A stretch of DNA of 64,000 nt from NCBI GenBank assembly GCA_945865935.1, contig CAMBFI010000014.1:1-64000 (forward strand), given 5' to 3'. The position numbers and the translations under genes are program-made. The stretch comes from Bordetella parapertussis (GTDB lineage: Bacteria > Pseudomonadota > Gammaproteobacteria > Burkholderiales > Burkholderiaceae_B). The notes under the pieces were generated by a model. That model ran no database searches, was not told the origin of the DNA, and saw nothing but the letters and a program-made list of their open reading frames with translations. Within the stretch, counting starts at the first letter, position 1, and the number at the start of each line of letters is the position of its first letter. Of the stretch, positions 1 through 9,016 are shown piece by piece.

Positions 1-341
1 GCCATCAGATCGATCTGCACACTCGCGGCCCAGCCTGCTTCGTCATCCGTTCGGCCGAAGCCAGAGGCGTTATTGACCAAGATATCGATGCCACCAAGTT
101 GTTGTGCTGTGTGTTCAACCCAGCTTTTGATGGCAGCAGCATCCGCGAGGTCACAAGTTGTCGCGAGGACTTTGCGGCCGTACTGCTTGAGATCATGGGC
201 AGCTTGGTCTAGAGGACCCTGGGTGCGCGCACAGATTGATACGTCAGCACCAGCGGAGGCGAGACAGTGCGCAATCGCAAGGCCAATACCTCTGCTGCCA
301 CCTGCCACAAGAGCACGTTTGCCCGTCAGATCTATTTGCAT
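1..341 (-). CDS. SDR family oxidoreductase, N-terminal part (runs off the window)
   Basis: The first 113 codons of a short-chain dehydrogenase/reductase; the C-terminus lies outside the window. The cofactor loop GGSRGIG is at residues 14-20 and the structural LVNNAS motif near residue 90, as in classical NAD(P)H-dependent SDRs. The ATG at 341 is preceded by GAGGAA six bases upstream; an in-frame ATG 18 bases further out is possible but has no better ribosome site. The active-site YxxxK is not visible because of truncation, so the substrate cannot be inferred. Confidence 0.85.
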   Translation of the reverse strand, partial: MQIDLTGKRALVAGGSRGIGLAIAHCLASAGADVSICARTQGPLDQAAHDLKQYGRKVLATTCDLADAAAIKSWVEHTAQQLGGIDILVNNASGFGRTDDEAGWAASVQIDLM

Positions 342-373
342 GCCAAATTCCTCGCGCATCGCGCTTCAAAATA

Positions 374-406
374 GAAAAACCCCCGAAATCATACCGACTC
401 GGGGGT
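374..406 (-). terminator. Rho-independent terminator of the terC gene
   Basis: Read on the minus strand, an ACCCCCGA / TCGGGGGT stem with a 12-base loop is followed by a run of T. It lies 25 bases past the terC stop codon and upstream of the SDR start, so it separates the two same-strand genes. Confidence 0.8.
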
Positions 407-430
407 CTCTTTAGGGCATTAAAGCAAGAC

Positions 431-1126
431 TTAGCCGGTTGTGACGCCCTTGTTGCGCGTATTTTTGAATTGACCCGCGGCCAGCACACCCACAATCGCT
501 AATACGATGACACCCCAGCGTATCGCGGTCGCAGTGGCGCCTTCGCTATAGAAAAACGGCTTGAGTAACTGTTCGTTAATGACCATCATCGCTGCGGTGT
601 AAGCAAGAACGGCTGCGCCTAACTTGATCACGATAGGGAAGCGCTCAACGAGCTTGAGCACAAGCGTACTTCCGAAGACGACGATCGGTATGCTGATCAG
701 CAGCCCGAGTACCACCAAGTCAAAGGCACCTTGGGCGGCTCCCGCTACGCCGAGGACGTTGTCGATCCCCATCAGCGCGTCAGCGACGACGATTGTTTTC
801 ATCGCACCCCAGAAAGAGTTGACTTGAAGGTCGTGCTCAGCGCCATCGTCGGTATCGACCAATAACTTATAAGCAATCCAAAGTAGTCCAAGCCCACCCA
901 CAAGCATCAAGCCTGGAATTTTGAGGAGCCAGACAACGACCAGGGTCATGGCCGTTCGAACCACAATCGCGCCTACCGTTCCCCAAATAATCGCCTTTCT
1001 TTGCAGCACAGGGGGAAGTTTACGGGCTGCCAAGGCGATCACAATCGCGTTGTCGCCAGCAAGAACAAGGTCAATAAGGACGATCGCCAGAAGCGCCGAC
1101 CACCATGCTGTTGAGAAGAGTTCCAT
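431..1126 (-). CDS. TerC/Alx-family integral membrane protein
   Basis: A 231-residue protein of the TerC family (YjbE/YkoY branch), with about seven hydrophobic segments. The two family signatures are present: an acidic motif in the first membrane segment (LIDLVLAGDNA, about residues 18-28) and a second one in the middle (ADALMGIDNV). Members of this family have been linked to manganese export or metal loading of secreted proteins. The ATG has a GAGG ribosome site nine bases upstream. The leader looks like a yybP-ykoY manganese riboswitch, which supports a manganese-related role over tellurite resistance. Confidence 0.85.
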   Translation of the reverse strand: MELFSTAWWSALLAIVLIDLVLAGDNAIVIALAARKLPPVLQRKAIIWGTVGAIVVRTAMTLVVVWLLKIPGLMLVGGLGLLWIAYKLLVDTDDGAEHDLQVNSFWGAMKTIVVADALMGIDNVLGVAGAAQGAFDLVVLGLLISIPIVVFGSTLVLKLVERFPIVIKLGAAVLAYTAAMMVINEQLLKPFFYSEGATATAIRWGVIVLAIVGVLAAGQFKNTRNKGVTTG

Positions 1127-1224
1127 CTGTTAAAACCTCAAGTAAAAGTCAATACAAAATCAGTCAAAAGACCGTATCGGCAGCGGTGGTTTCAGGGATT
1201 GGAGAGTCTCTGATCGAACCGCGC

Positions 1225-1390
1225 CATGCGAGCTAGAGCATGGTCATCGGATCGACAGTCTTGCTCAGCACAGAAGCCTGTGGCTTGGCCCAACCAGCCG
1301 GACGGTGTCCCGTCGTATTGACGACTGGTTGAAGATGTAGGCGCCTATGTCGATGACGATGGCACGTACAGCTTGAGCTACTCCCTATCG
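1225..1390 (-). promoter_or_regulatory. Probable yybP-ykoY manganese riboswitch upstream of terC
   Basis: The leader of the TerC gene, read on the minus strand, carries hallmarks of the yybP-ykoY aptamer: GGGAGTAGC at 1377-1386, CATCGTCATC shortly after, ACATCTTCAACCAG, then a GC-rich paired region and GCTGAGCAAGACTG near 1255-1269. The order and spacing resemble the proteobacterial aptamers upstream of alx and mntP, and TerC-family genes are classic targets. The remaining bases up to the start codon would hold the expression platform. The rest of the 1127-1564 gap has no gene that I can see. Confidence 0.72.
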
Positions 1391-1564
1391 AACCTGCAAT
1401 TTAACAAGAATATTACGGCAGGTAAACAAAATAATTACAAAACATTACATTGACCATGATAGCAAAGTGGGTTAATTGTCCGTTTAAGATTTAAGCGTTC
1501 TTCTGCTCGCCGAAAGCGATCTGCGCTACATTCCTCTGACTCAGACTATTCGATAGGAGCCGTT

Positions 1565-2584
1565 GTGCGAGCGTTGGTATGTGAGGAGTTTGGACCCCCT
1601 TCAGAGGTCGCGCATGTAAAAGCCTGGCCTGAGCCAGACACCCCGAAAGACCATGAGGTCACGATCGACGTGGCGTATGCAAGCGTCAGTCATTCATCTG
1701 GGCTACTGATCGAGGGCAAGTATCAAACGACGCCGCCGCTCCCGTTCATTCCTGGAACAGAGGCGGTTGGTACGGTTGTTGCCTGCGGCACCCAGGTTAA
1801 ACATGTGAAGCCCGGCGACCGCGTCATGGCGTTGTCGCGTTGGGGCTGTTTTGCCGAGCGCATCACAATTGCCGCGCATACGGTGTACCCAATGTTGGAA
1901 GGGATGGATTGGCTACAGGCGCTTCCCTTACCTATCTCCTACGGAACGGCGTACACCGCTTTATTGTGGCGGGCCAAGATCGAGCCCAGTGAGACCCTGT
2001 TGGTGCTCGGTGCGGGTTCTGGAACCGGGCTGGCGTGTGTCGAAATTGCTGCGGCGCTGGGCATCAAGGTGATCGCGTGTGCCAGTACTGTGGGTAAGCG
2101 GGAACTTGCGCTTAGCCGAGGCGCTGATTATGCCGTTGAGCCTGGGGATGCTCTGGCTCAACAGGTCAAGGCATTGACGGGCGGGCGCGGCGTTGACGTG
2201 GTTTTTGACCCGATTGGTGGCGCTGTAATGGAGCGTGCTTTTAGGGCAACCGCACAGGGCGCAAGGGTACTGACGATCGGTTTTGCGAGCGGCCAAATCC
2301 CCTCGCTCCCCATGAATATCGCATTGGTAAAAAATCTGTCTTTGTTAGGTTTCTTTTTCGGTCTGTACACGGGCTGGACGCCTGAGAACGAGACCCAAAA
2401 GCATTTGCCTGCCATGCAAAAAATGATGAATACGCTACAACGCTGGGCACTTAAAGGTCGCATTCAGCCAGACGTGACCAAAACCTATCCGCTTACTGGC
2501 CTGACCGATGCGCTGGCTGATTTGCATCATCGTCAGGTAACAGGCAAGCTCGCACTCAAAATTCTTGGAGATATAAAAAAATGA
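1565..2584 (+). CDS. Zinc-free MDR-family NADPH:quinone oxidoreductase-like protein
   Basis: A 339-residue medium-chain dehydrogenase/reductase of the quinone oxidoreductase (QOR) branch. It has the N-terminal GroES-like domain with FIPGTEAVGTVV (61-72), then the nucleotide-binding AGSGTG loop at 150-155. No zinc ligand cluster is seen, as expected for QOR relatives. The GTG start at 1565 is chosen because AGGAG lies five bases before it. The stop overlaps the next gene's start (ATGA), so it is translationally coupled to a Bug protein. The true substrate is unknown; a CoA-thioester or enone reductase is also possible. Confidence 0.82.
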   Translation: MRALVCEEFGPPSEVAHVKAWPEPDTPKDHEVTIDVAYASVSHSSGLLIEGKYQTTPPLPFIPGTEAVGTVVACGTQVKHVKPGDRVMALSRWGCFAERITIAAHTVYPMLEGMDWLQALPLPISYGTAYTALLWRAKIEPSETLLVLGAGSGTGLACVEIAAALGIKVIACASTVGKRELALSRGADYAVEPGDALAQQVKALTGGRGVDVVFDPIGGAVMERAFRATAQGARVLTIGFASGQIPSLPMNIALVKNLSLLGFFFGLYTGWTPENETQKHLPAMQKMMNTLQRWALKGRIQPDVTKTYPLTGLTDALADLHHRQVTGKLALKILGDIKK

Positions 2585-3594
2585 AATATCAAATAATGGT
2601 GGGTCGTCTAGGTGGCTTATCGCGCACGGTGGTTCTTGGAGGACTGGTTGCGGTCATGTTGTGTGCTCAAGCAATAAGCGTTGCACAAACAGCAAGCTCC
2701 TTCCCCAATCAACCGATTCGTATGGTTGTGCCTTACCCTCCGGGTGGACCAACCGATATTACGGCGCGTGTGGTGGCCGCTGAGATGTCCAAAACGATTG
2801 GTCAAAACATCGTGATCGATAACCGTCCAGGTGCCAGCGGCATGATCGGCTCTGAGATGGTGACAAAGTCGACACCCGATGGCTACACCGTATTGGCCAA
2901 TGCTTCGATTCATGTGATCAATCCTAGTGTCTATCCGGACATGCGCTTTGATGCGATCAAAGACTTCGTGCCGATTACTCAACTTGCTCAAGTGCCATTG
3001 GTGTTAGTGGTGCCTGCAAATTCTCCGATCAAAAGTGTGAAGGACTTAGTGGCGTATGCGAAGGCCAATCCCGGCAAGGTGAACTTTGGCTCTGCGGGGA
3101 GCGCTTCAGCACAACATCTGGCCGGCGAGTCCTTCAAGATTGCGGCGGGTATTCAGATGCAACACATCCCATACAAAGGGAGTGCGCCAGCATTGACAGA
3201 CTTGGCGGGCGGGCAGTTGCAACTGATGTTTGATTCCATGCCTTCAGCTACCCCCATGATCAACTCGGGAAAATTACGCGCGATTGCAGTGACCACAACG
3301 ACCCGTGCGAAGGCGCGCCCAGACTTGCCAACCATTGCAGAGTCCGGCTTTCCTGGCTTTGATATCAGCACGTGGTATGCCTATTGGGCACCCAAAGGCA
3401 CGCCTGCAGATGTCGTAGAGAAACTGGCGGCATCAGCGGCCCAGGCATTGAAAAATCCTGAGGTCATTGCCAAATACGAAGCAATGGGGGCGGAGCCTGT
3501 CGGCTCGACGCCCGCACAGTTTGCCGCCTACGTGGAAAGTGAAGCAAAAAAATGGAATGATATTGTCAAGAAGTCTGGTGCAAAACTCGACTAA
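2581..3594 (+). CDS. Bug/TctC-family periplasmic solute-binding protein
   Basis: A 337-residue protein with a Sec signal peptide ending near AQTASS (about residue 38). The ligand-loop motif PYPPGGPTD follows, then the family landmarks IDNRPGASG and TPDGYT. Bug proteins bind small carboxylates or amides and feed tripartite tricarboxylate transporters (TctABC). No TctA or TctB gene is in this window, so it must share a membrane component encoded elsewhere or act as a sensor. It overlaps the upstream quinone-reductase gene by four bases, suggesting that its ligand is the substrate or inducer of that enzyme. Confidence 0.93.
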   Translation: MKYQIMVGRLGGLSRTVVLGGLVAVMLCAQAISVAQTASSFPNQPIRMVVPYPPGGPTDITARVVAAEMSKTIGQNIVIDNRPGASGMIGSEMVTKSTPDGYTVLANASIHVINPSVYPDMRFDAIKDFVPITQLAQVPLVLVVPANSPIKSVKDLVAYAKANPGKVNFGSAGSASAQHLAGESFKIAAGIQMQHIPYKGSAPALTDLAGGQLQLMFDSMPSATPMINSGKLRAIAVTTTTRAKARPDLPTIAESGFPGFDISTWYAYWAPKGTPADVVEKLAASAAQALKNPEVIAKYEAMGAEPVGSTPAQFAAYVESEAKKWNDIVKKSGAKLD

Positions 3595-3607
3595 GCGTCC
3601 TCTTGCA

Positions 3608-3639
3608 GATCTGGTTACGGAGACTTTCCGAACCAGATC
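3608..3639. repeat. Inverted repeat between convergent genes
   Basis: GATCTGGTT at 3608-3616 pairs with AACCAGATC at 3631-3639, extended inside by CGGA/TCCG. It sits at the junction of two convergent genes and covers the cytochrome b561 stop codon. It has no T-tract on either side, so it would be an atypical terminator or an mRNA 3' end stabiliser. Confidence 0.5.
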
Positions 3640-4172
3640 CTGTTGAAGATGCCGTCTTTGTCGATCAACAAATGTTTAAGTGCGGCCAGTATGTGGCCGA
3701 TCGCTAAAACAATCAACACCATCACAAGAGTGCCATGCAGCCCAAGCAATTGTTTTGCCAGGGCTTGGTCTATCGGGACACCTGGCATAGCCGGTAAGTT
3801 GTACCCACCCAGGGTGATCAGCGCGGGGAAAGCAGTGACCCCGGCCCACCCCAGTAAGGGTACTGAGATCAATAGTAGGTACAGACTGACGTGTACAAGC
3901 TTTATGAGCGTGCGTTGCAGTGGAGGGAGTGCGGCGTTACCGGAAACCGGTTGTGTTCGAGCCCGAATCGCTAAGCGCACACCAACAATTATGAGGGCAG
4001 CAAAACCTAGGGCTTTATGCCAGGCATAGAGGGTGTTCGTGAGTGCGTCCCAGATATTCGCTGCGGAACGGTCGGTCATCCAAAAACCGAGTACGACTAA
4101 AGCCAGCAGCAAGAGGACTGTGATCCAGTGCACAAGGCGCAAGCTTAAGGGATATTTTGAGGTGGTTCGCAT
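3615..4172 (-). CDS. Cytochrome b561 family protein
   Basis: A 185-residue four-helix membrane protein of the CybB/b561 type. Candidate haem ligands are H15 (RLVHWITV), H52 (WHKALGF), H146 (LGLHGTLV) and H160 (IGHILAALKH), one in each helix position expected for a di-haem b561. The ATG has AAGGTG six bases upstream. The family moves electrons across the inner membrane, often between ubiquinol and superoxide or a periplasmic partner. It is transcribed alone, convergent with the Bug gene and divergent from the symporter. Confidence 0.88.
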   Translation of the reverse strand: MRTTSKYPLSLRLVHWITVLLLLALVVLGFWMTDRSAANIWDALTNTLYAWHKALGFAALIIVGVRLAIRARTQPVSGNAALPPLQRTLIKLVHVSLYLLLISVPLLGWAGVTAFPALITLGGYNLPAMPGVPIDQALAKQLLGLHGTLVMVLIVLAIGHILAALKHLLIDKDGIFNRIWFGKSP

Positions 4173-4282
4173 TTGAGCACCTTCGAAAGAAAAACCTACT
4201 CTACCGAAATTGTAATGATGCTGTCTATAATATTTTTTACTATTCCTATCCTTAAAACTCTAACGATCAAAGGATGTCCCCC

Positions 4283-5704
4283 ATGCTGCTTTGGCTCGTG
4301 ATCGCTTATCTCGCTGTGTCGATTGCTATTGGTTTGTATGGCGCCTCTAAGGTGCACAACGCAAAAGACTATGTCACCGCAGGGCGTAATCTGCCCTTCG
4401 CCATCGTGCTTGCGATGGTGTTTGCAACATGGTTTGGGGCCGAGACCGTTCTGGGTATTTCAGCGACCTTTCTCAAGGAGGGGTTTAGCGGGCTCATCTC
4501 TGACCCGCTGGGCGCTTCAATTTGCTTAGTGCTATTCGGGTTGATTTTCGCGCGTCCGCTTTACCGAATGAATCTGTTGACGCTGGGCGACTTCTTTCGC
4601 ATTCGCTATAACCGCCAAACCGAATTGTTGCTCTCAATCTGTATCGTGATTTCTTACCTGGGATGGGTGTCAGCACAAATTACGGCGCTCGGTCTCGTCT
4701 TTAACGTGTTGTCGGGGGACGTCATCAGCATGACACAAGGCATGCTGATCGGTGCAGGTGTCGTCGTGCTGTATACGATCTTTGGTGGCTTATGGTCGGT
4801 CGCCTTGACCACCTTTGTGCAAATGATCGTGATCATCATTGGTTTACTGCTGGTGACCAATTACGCAGCGGATCAGGCGGGTGGTGTCTCGAATGTCATC
4901 GCTAAGGCGGCGGCTGAGGGCAAGTTTGAGTTCTTGCCCAAGCTACAGTGGCTAGACATGATCGCTTGGGTTGCGACGCTCTGTACGATGGCGCTCGGCT
5001 CGATTCCACAGCAAGATGTCTTTCAGCGCGTCAACTCAGCTAAAACTGAGAATATCGCGATCTGGGCGACAACTATTGGTGGCGTAGCGTATTTCTTTTT
5101 TGCAGCAGTCCCTTTGTTTCTCGCCTATACCGCCAATATTATCGATCCAGAGATGGTGTCTAAGCTGTTGCACACCGACGCTCAACTTATCTTACCGACA
5201 CTGATTATGGAGCATATGCCGTTCTATATGCAGGTGATATTTTTTGGCGCCTTGATCTCTGTGATCATGAGCACAGCATCTGGAACACTCCTTGCTCCCT
5301 CCATTACCTTCACAGAAAATATTCTGAAAGGGTTCGTGCCACACATGTCTGATCGCACTTTGTTGATCGCGACGCAAGTAACGGTGCTGGTGTTTAGTGG
5401 TTTGGTCACGTTGTATGCAATCGGAACAGAAGCATCGATTCATTCGATGGTTGAAAACGCGTATCGCATCACGTTAGCTGGCGCGTTCGTTCCCTTAGCG
5501 GCTGGATTGTTCTGGAAGCGAGCAAGTAATCTAGGCGCGGCGTTAGCAATCTTGTTTGGGCTCTCCACATGGATCATTCTGGAAGTGACTGGCATCGATG
5601 AACCGGTGCAACCGCAAGTCTTTGGCGCCGTCGCCAGCTTATGCGGAATGTTGGTTGGATCTTATCTGTCGCCGAATCGGCATCTACCGAGCCACTCGCA
5701 CTAG
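4283..5704 (+). CDS. Sodium/solute symporter (SSS family)
   Basis: About 473 residues with 12-13 hydrophobic segments and the SSS-family N-terminus, including ATWFGAETVLGISATF in the second helix, where the sodium and substrate sites lie. The start is placed at 4283 because AAAGGA ends nine bases before it; the ATG at 4274 directly abuts that ribosome site. A good -10 box (TATAAT, 4226-4231) lies upstream with a weak -35. Pantothenate, proline and monocarboxylate transport are all possible in this family; nothing nearby decides the substrate. Its 3' end overlaps the convergent permease gene by 21 bases. Confidence 0.85.
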   Translation: MLLWLVIAYLAVSIAIGLYGASKVHNAKDYVTAGRNLPFAIVLAMVFATWFGAETVLGISATFLKEGFSGLISDPLGASICLVLFGLIFARPLYRMNLLTLGDFFRIRYNRQTELLLSICIVISYLGWVSAQITALGLVFNVLSGDVISMTQGMLIGAGVVVLYTIFGGLWSVALTTFVQMIVIIIGLLLVTNYAADQAGGVSNVIAKAAAEGKFEFLPKLQWLDMIAWVATLCTMALGSIPQQDVFQRVNSAKTENIAIWATTIGGVAYFFFAAVPLFLAYTANIIDPEMVSKLLHTDAQLILPTLIMEHMPFYMQVIFFGALISVIMSTASGTLLAPSITFTENILKGFVPHMSDRTLLIATQVTVLVFSGLVTLYAIGTEASIHSMVENAYRITLAGAFVPLAAGLFWKRASNLGAALAILFGLSTWIILEVTGIDEPVQPQVFGAVASLCGMLVGSYLSPNRHLPSHSH

Positions 5705-6466
5705 TTGTTTGCCTAAGCAAAGTCGTGCGAGGATACCCGCTGCGGCAAGCGCCCAGACAATGAGAGGACCTGTGGGCAGATCTAGCCAGGCTGAGAAAAA
5801 TATACCAGCGATATAGCCAGAGAGAGCCACGAGGTATGTAACCAACCATCTTTGTCGTCCGTGCAATGTTGTGCACGCAAGCGCAGGAATGATGAGTGTT
5901 GCGAACACGAGGTAGACCCCTACGAGTTGTACCGAGATCGTGATGGCGATCGCAAAGAAACTATAGAAGGCCCAACGACGTGCTCTTAGCGTGTACAAAC
6001 CAAGAAGGACAGCCACTGTGCCGACACTGGCATAGTTGAGTAGCTCAGAGGAAACCCATAAGATTTGGCCCGCTAGCAAATCGGAAAGATGTTGTCCTCC
6101 GTGGGGGTCGCCATGGGCTAACAGCAGGATCGCTGTCGCCGCCAATATAAACACCACGCCAATGATGGGTTCTTGCAATCGACCACTCAGGCGCTCTAAG
6201 GCCATAAGCCCCCATGCCGCGCACAGCGAGAGCGATACGGCACCAATTTGCAGCCAGTAGGCTGGCGCTTGCTCGCCTGCAATCACCAGAATCAGATAGG
6301 CGCCAAGGCCCGCGACTTGTGCAATCGCGAGATCGATAAAGATGATTCCGCGGGCTAGGACTTGCGCGCCAAGTGGAATATGGGTGGCGATGACTAAGAC
6401 GCTCGCCCAGAGCGCGGGCCACAACAGACTCAGCGGTACGTCACCAGGTAGTGTGAGCTGAGCCAT
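5684..6466 (-). CDS. Metal ABC transporter permease (ZnuB/ABC-3 family)
   Basis: A 260-residue membrane protein of the ABC-3 family with about seven to eight helices. A histidine-rich loop (HGDPHGGQH) in the middle could touch metal. It is the last gene of a three-gene minus-strand operon, six bases downstream of the binding protein. The C-terminal 21 bases overlap the convergent symporter gene. The zinc- or manganese-type assignment follows from the family; the ATP-binding subunit is not encoded next to it. Confidence 0.88.
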   Translation of the reverse strand: MAQLTLPGDVPLSLLWPALWASVLVIATHIPLGAQVLARGIIFIDLAIAQVAGLGAYLILVIAGEQAPAYWLQIGAVSLSLCAAWGLMALERLSGRLQEPIIGVVFILAATAILLLAHGDPHGGQHLSDLLAGQILWVSSELLNYASVGTVAVLLGLYTLRARRWAFYSFFAIAITISVQLVGVYLVFATLIIPALACTTLHGRQRWLVTYLVALSGYIAGIFFSAWLDLPTGPLIVWALAAAGILARLCLGKQLVRVAR

Positions 6467-6472
6467 GCAATC

Positions 6473-7414
6473 TTATGGAGCTTGCACGAGACGCCGAATG
6501 GTGTCCTCGAATAAAGTCTCTAGCGTTTTAGCTTCGGGGTTACCACCGACGGTGAATGGCAGAATCACAACAGGTATCTTCGCCTTTTCACTAAACCATA
6601 ATGCGGGCTTACTGTTTAAGTAGGTGGAACTCATCACGAGGCGCCCCTTTAAGGTCGCTTGCTTTTCTAGGATAGCTGTTAAGTGTGTAAGGGAAGGGTT
6701 AGCGCCTGGATTCGCTTCAAGTATCCCGATCTGCTTTAGGCCAAGCCAATGGTTTAGGTAAGTGAACCCGTCGTGCTGCACCCATACTTTCATGTCACGC
6801 AACACATGCGCTTGCTTTTCCCAGCGTGCGATGTGGGCTGACCAATCTGTTAAGAAGGCGCTTAATTTCGCTTGGTAATGGATGCTGTTTGCGGGATCCA
6901 AAAGTATCAAACGCTCTGTGAGCGCTCGTGCAATGGGGATGAAGTTACGCGCATCGAGTTGGATGTGTGGATTGCCCGCTGCATGAACGTGGCCTTGACT
7001 ACGGTCTACCGAGAGAGGTATGTCAAGAACCTGCACATATTGTGCCGCTTCGAACATACCGACTCGTCCGGGCATGATGCTCGGGTTGCCTGCATCGCGC
7101 TGCAAGACGGGTAGCCATCCCGCCTCTAGCTCTACCCCTGTTGCAATCAATAAGTTTGTGGTGCGCGCGCGCGCGAGCAATCCAGGTCGAGCCTGAATGA
7201 GGTGTGGGTCTTGTAATGCATTGGTTGCAGTAAAGACAGAAACTTTATTTCCACCCAATTCCTGTGCGAGTGTGCCCCATTCAGGCACGGTCGCGAATAT
7301 CTTCAGTTGAGCCTGTGCAACGCCGCTCAGACTCAACAGAAACACTAGACCGGCGGAGCACCACCGAACCTTGCGTGAAAAGGTGGTTAAGTGAGTCAAG
7401 AGAGACGTATGCAT
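6473..7414 (-). CDS. Metal ABC transporter substrate-binding protein (ZnuA/TroA family)
   Basis: About 313 residues with a signal peptide ending near GVAQAQ. Metal-ligand positions of cluster A-I proteins are visible: His in QDPHLIQARP, His in GNPHIQLD, His in VQHDGFTYLNHW, and a C-terminal acidic residue region. The start is placed at the internal ATG at 7414, which has GGGCGGTGG upstream and lies just after the porin stop; the longer frame to 7453 would overlap the porin gene. It would deliver zinc or manganese to the neighbouring permease. Confidence 0.87.
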   Translation of the reverse strand: MHTSLLTHLTTFSRKVRWCSAGLVFLLSLSGVAQAQLKIFATVPEWGTLAQELGGNKVSVFTATNALQDPHLIQARPGLLARARTTNLLIATGVELEAGWLPVLQRDAGNPSIMPGRVGMFEAAQYVQVLDIPLSVDRSQGHVHAAGNPHIQLDARNFIPIARALTERLILLDPANSIHYQAKLSAFLTDWSAHIARWEKQAHVLRDMKVWVQHDGFTYLNHWLGLKQIGILEANPGANPSLTHLTAILEKQATLKGRLVMSSTYLNSKPALWFSEKAKIPVVILPFTVGGNPEAKTLETLFEDTIRRLVQAP

Positions 7415-7424
7415 CGCCACCGCC

Positions 7425-8963
7425 CTAGAATTTATGCGCACCGTGTGCACCAAGGCTCATGATGTATTGCAGAAAGATTTGATTGTTTGTTTTTCCAGGG
7501 CCGTACGAGGTATCTGTGGCGAGTTGAAGTCTGAACATCGAGTTTTCAGAGTTTGCCCAGTCAAACATGACGGTGTTACGAGTAGGGTTCCACGATTCCA
7601 GCGCACTTCCAGCAAAGGTGCCTGAGCCAAAGCCGTAGTTTGAATTTCCCCCGTACAGTTGATCAAACCGGTAGCCCACACGCCAGTTAGGCATGAACTG
7701 ATAAATACCCTGAACGTAGAAGCCGCTTTGCGTATTGTTGTAGGGGTTCCCAGTGCAAGTGCCCGATTCACAAGCTCCATAGGGAACTGCTGTATTAATT
7801 GTTGCGGTGCCCTTTTGCGTATTCCAAAATGCTTCGCCTTGTAGCTTGACGCTTTGGCCTGCTTTTGGAACCCATTTGTAGACAAAATCTGCAATCAGAA
7901 TGTTTGTATTACCCGAGAAATCAAAGGTGTCGGTGTCGTTCAATGAAGAGATACTGGGACGTCCCCCCGTCGAAGCGCCAACATACGACAGCCCACCTTG
8001 CCAAGAGGCGGTCGTGCCGACGTCGCCTCCAAGCTTAGCGAAGAGTGTGCCAAGTCTGGGCTTGTTTTCGTTGAAGTTGTTGCTGTTAGGGTAGTGCATG
8101 CCTTGGCCGATCTCTGCGCCGAAACGCAGATACATGTTGTCGAGCGGTGCGACCCAAGAAAGCTGGCCCCCGGTGTTGTTGAGCTGTCCGCCGAAAAACG
8201 CTTTATAGGCAAGAGGTAGGTCCACAAAGTCCCATTCGTGAGGATGTTTATTGTTGAGATAGCCAACGTTTGAAAAGAACTTTCCTGCTTTTACTTTTAG
8301 GCCTGCAGGAAGGTTTATCGTTTCGAAAAATGCTTCTTCGAGCGCGACACTGAAGTCGGTTCCATCCTGGCCCAAGACCAAGCGTGCTTCGGCACGAAAT
8401 AGATTGTCCACGGTGCCTGCAAAGGCGAACTCTGACTCTCCGAGCGAGAATCCGCGCGGCACACTTTCTCCGCCCGAGGGAATAAAACCCCGTCGCAGAG
8501 AGTCCGGATTCTGACTTTGCGCCGAGTACTTGCCATCCAAAATCAGAGAGATTTCTGGCGTAAACGCGCCGACTTTCGGCAAGACTACCCCGCGCGCCAT
8601 CGTGGGGGCGGGGGGGACAGCTGGGATTGCTGCAGACGCTGTTGACGCCGCAGCAGGTGTTTGGGGCGCGTGGGTAATAACCGCCGGGGGCAGGGTCGCC
8701 GTGCTGGGCTTGGCGCTATTGGCGGGGGTTGCAGTTGCTCTCGGGGTAGCAGCTTGTACATTCTGTTGTTGCAGCGTCGTTATTTTTTGCTCGAGTGCGT
8801 TGATGCGCTGCTCATAAGCATCCCGCATTGCCTGCAAGCTTTCTTGCAGCTTCGCAATATCTGCTGCAGAGGCAGGTTGGCTAAAGCTTGCGCTAGGCAC
8901 AGCGAGGGCCGCAACCAGGCCAAGTGCGAGCAAAGTACGGTTCAGCATAGTGAGTTTTTGCAT
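7425..8963 (-). CDS. Outer-membrane porin-like protein of the metal-uptake operon
   Basis: A 512-residue exported protein. After the signal peptide (about residues 1-34) comes a short coiled coil (about 35-68), then an Ala/Pro/Thr-rich linker to about 130, then a long beta-rich region with aromatic-alternating strands ending in Phe, typical of an outer-membrane barrel. The C-terminus contains GAHGAH. It is the first gene of the operon with the metal-binding protein and permease, so it probably lets metal or a metal complex across the outer membrane. The start has AAGGA nine bases upstream. The specific family was not recognised with certainty. Confidence 0.75.
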   Translation of the reverse strand: MQKLTMLNRTLLALGLVAALAVPSASFSQPASAADIAKLQESLQAMRDAYEQRINALEQKITTLQQQNVQAATPRATATPANSAKPSTATLPPAVITHAPQTPAAASTASAAIPAVPPAPTMARGVVLPKVGAFTPEISLILDGKYSAQSQNPDSLRRGFIPSGGESVPRGFSLGESEFAFAGTVDNLFRAEARLVLGQDGTDFSVALEEAFFETINLPAGLKVKAGKFFSNVGYLNNKHPHEWDFVDLPLAYKAFFGGQLNNTGGQLSWVAPLDNMYLRFGAEIGQGMHYPNSNNFNENKPRLGTLFAKLGGDVGTTASWQGGLSYVGASTGGRPSISSLNDTDTFDFSGNTNILIADFVYKWVPKAGQSVKLQGEAFWNTQKGTATINTAVPYGACESGTCTGNPYNNTQSGFYVQGIYQFMPNWRVGYRFDQLYGGNSNYGFGSGTFAGSALESWNPTRNTVMFDWANSENSMFRLQLATDTSYGPGKTNNQIFLQYIMSLGAHGAHKF

Positions 8964-9016
8964 TTTTTATGTCCTTGATGGCACGGCGAAGAGCCAGGTG
9001 CTGTTCTTATTGATAG

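Noticed and set aside
431-1126. Tellurium resistance protein
   Set aside because: No other ter genes are present and the leader suggests manganese control.
4203-4231. Promoter for the symporter based on TATAAT
   Set aside because: The -10 is strong but the -35 region at correct spacing is poor, so it is mentioned only in the gene entry.
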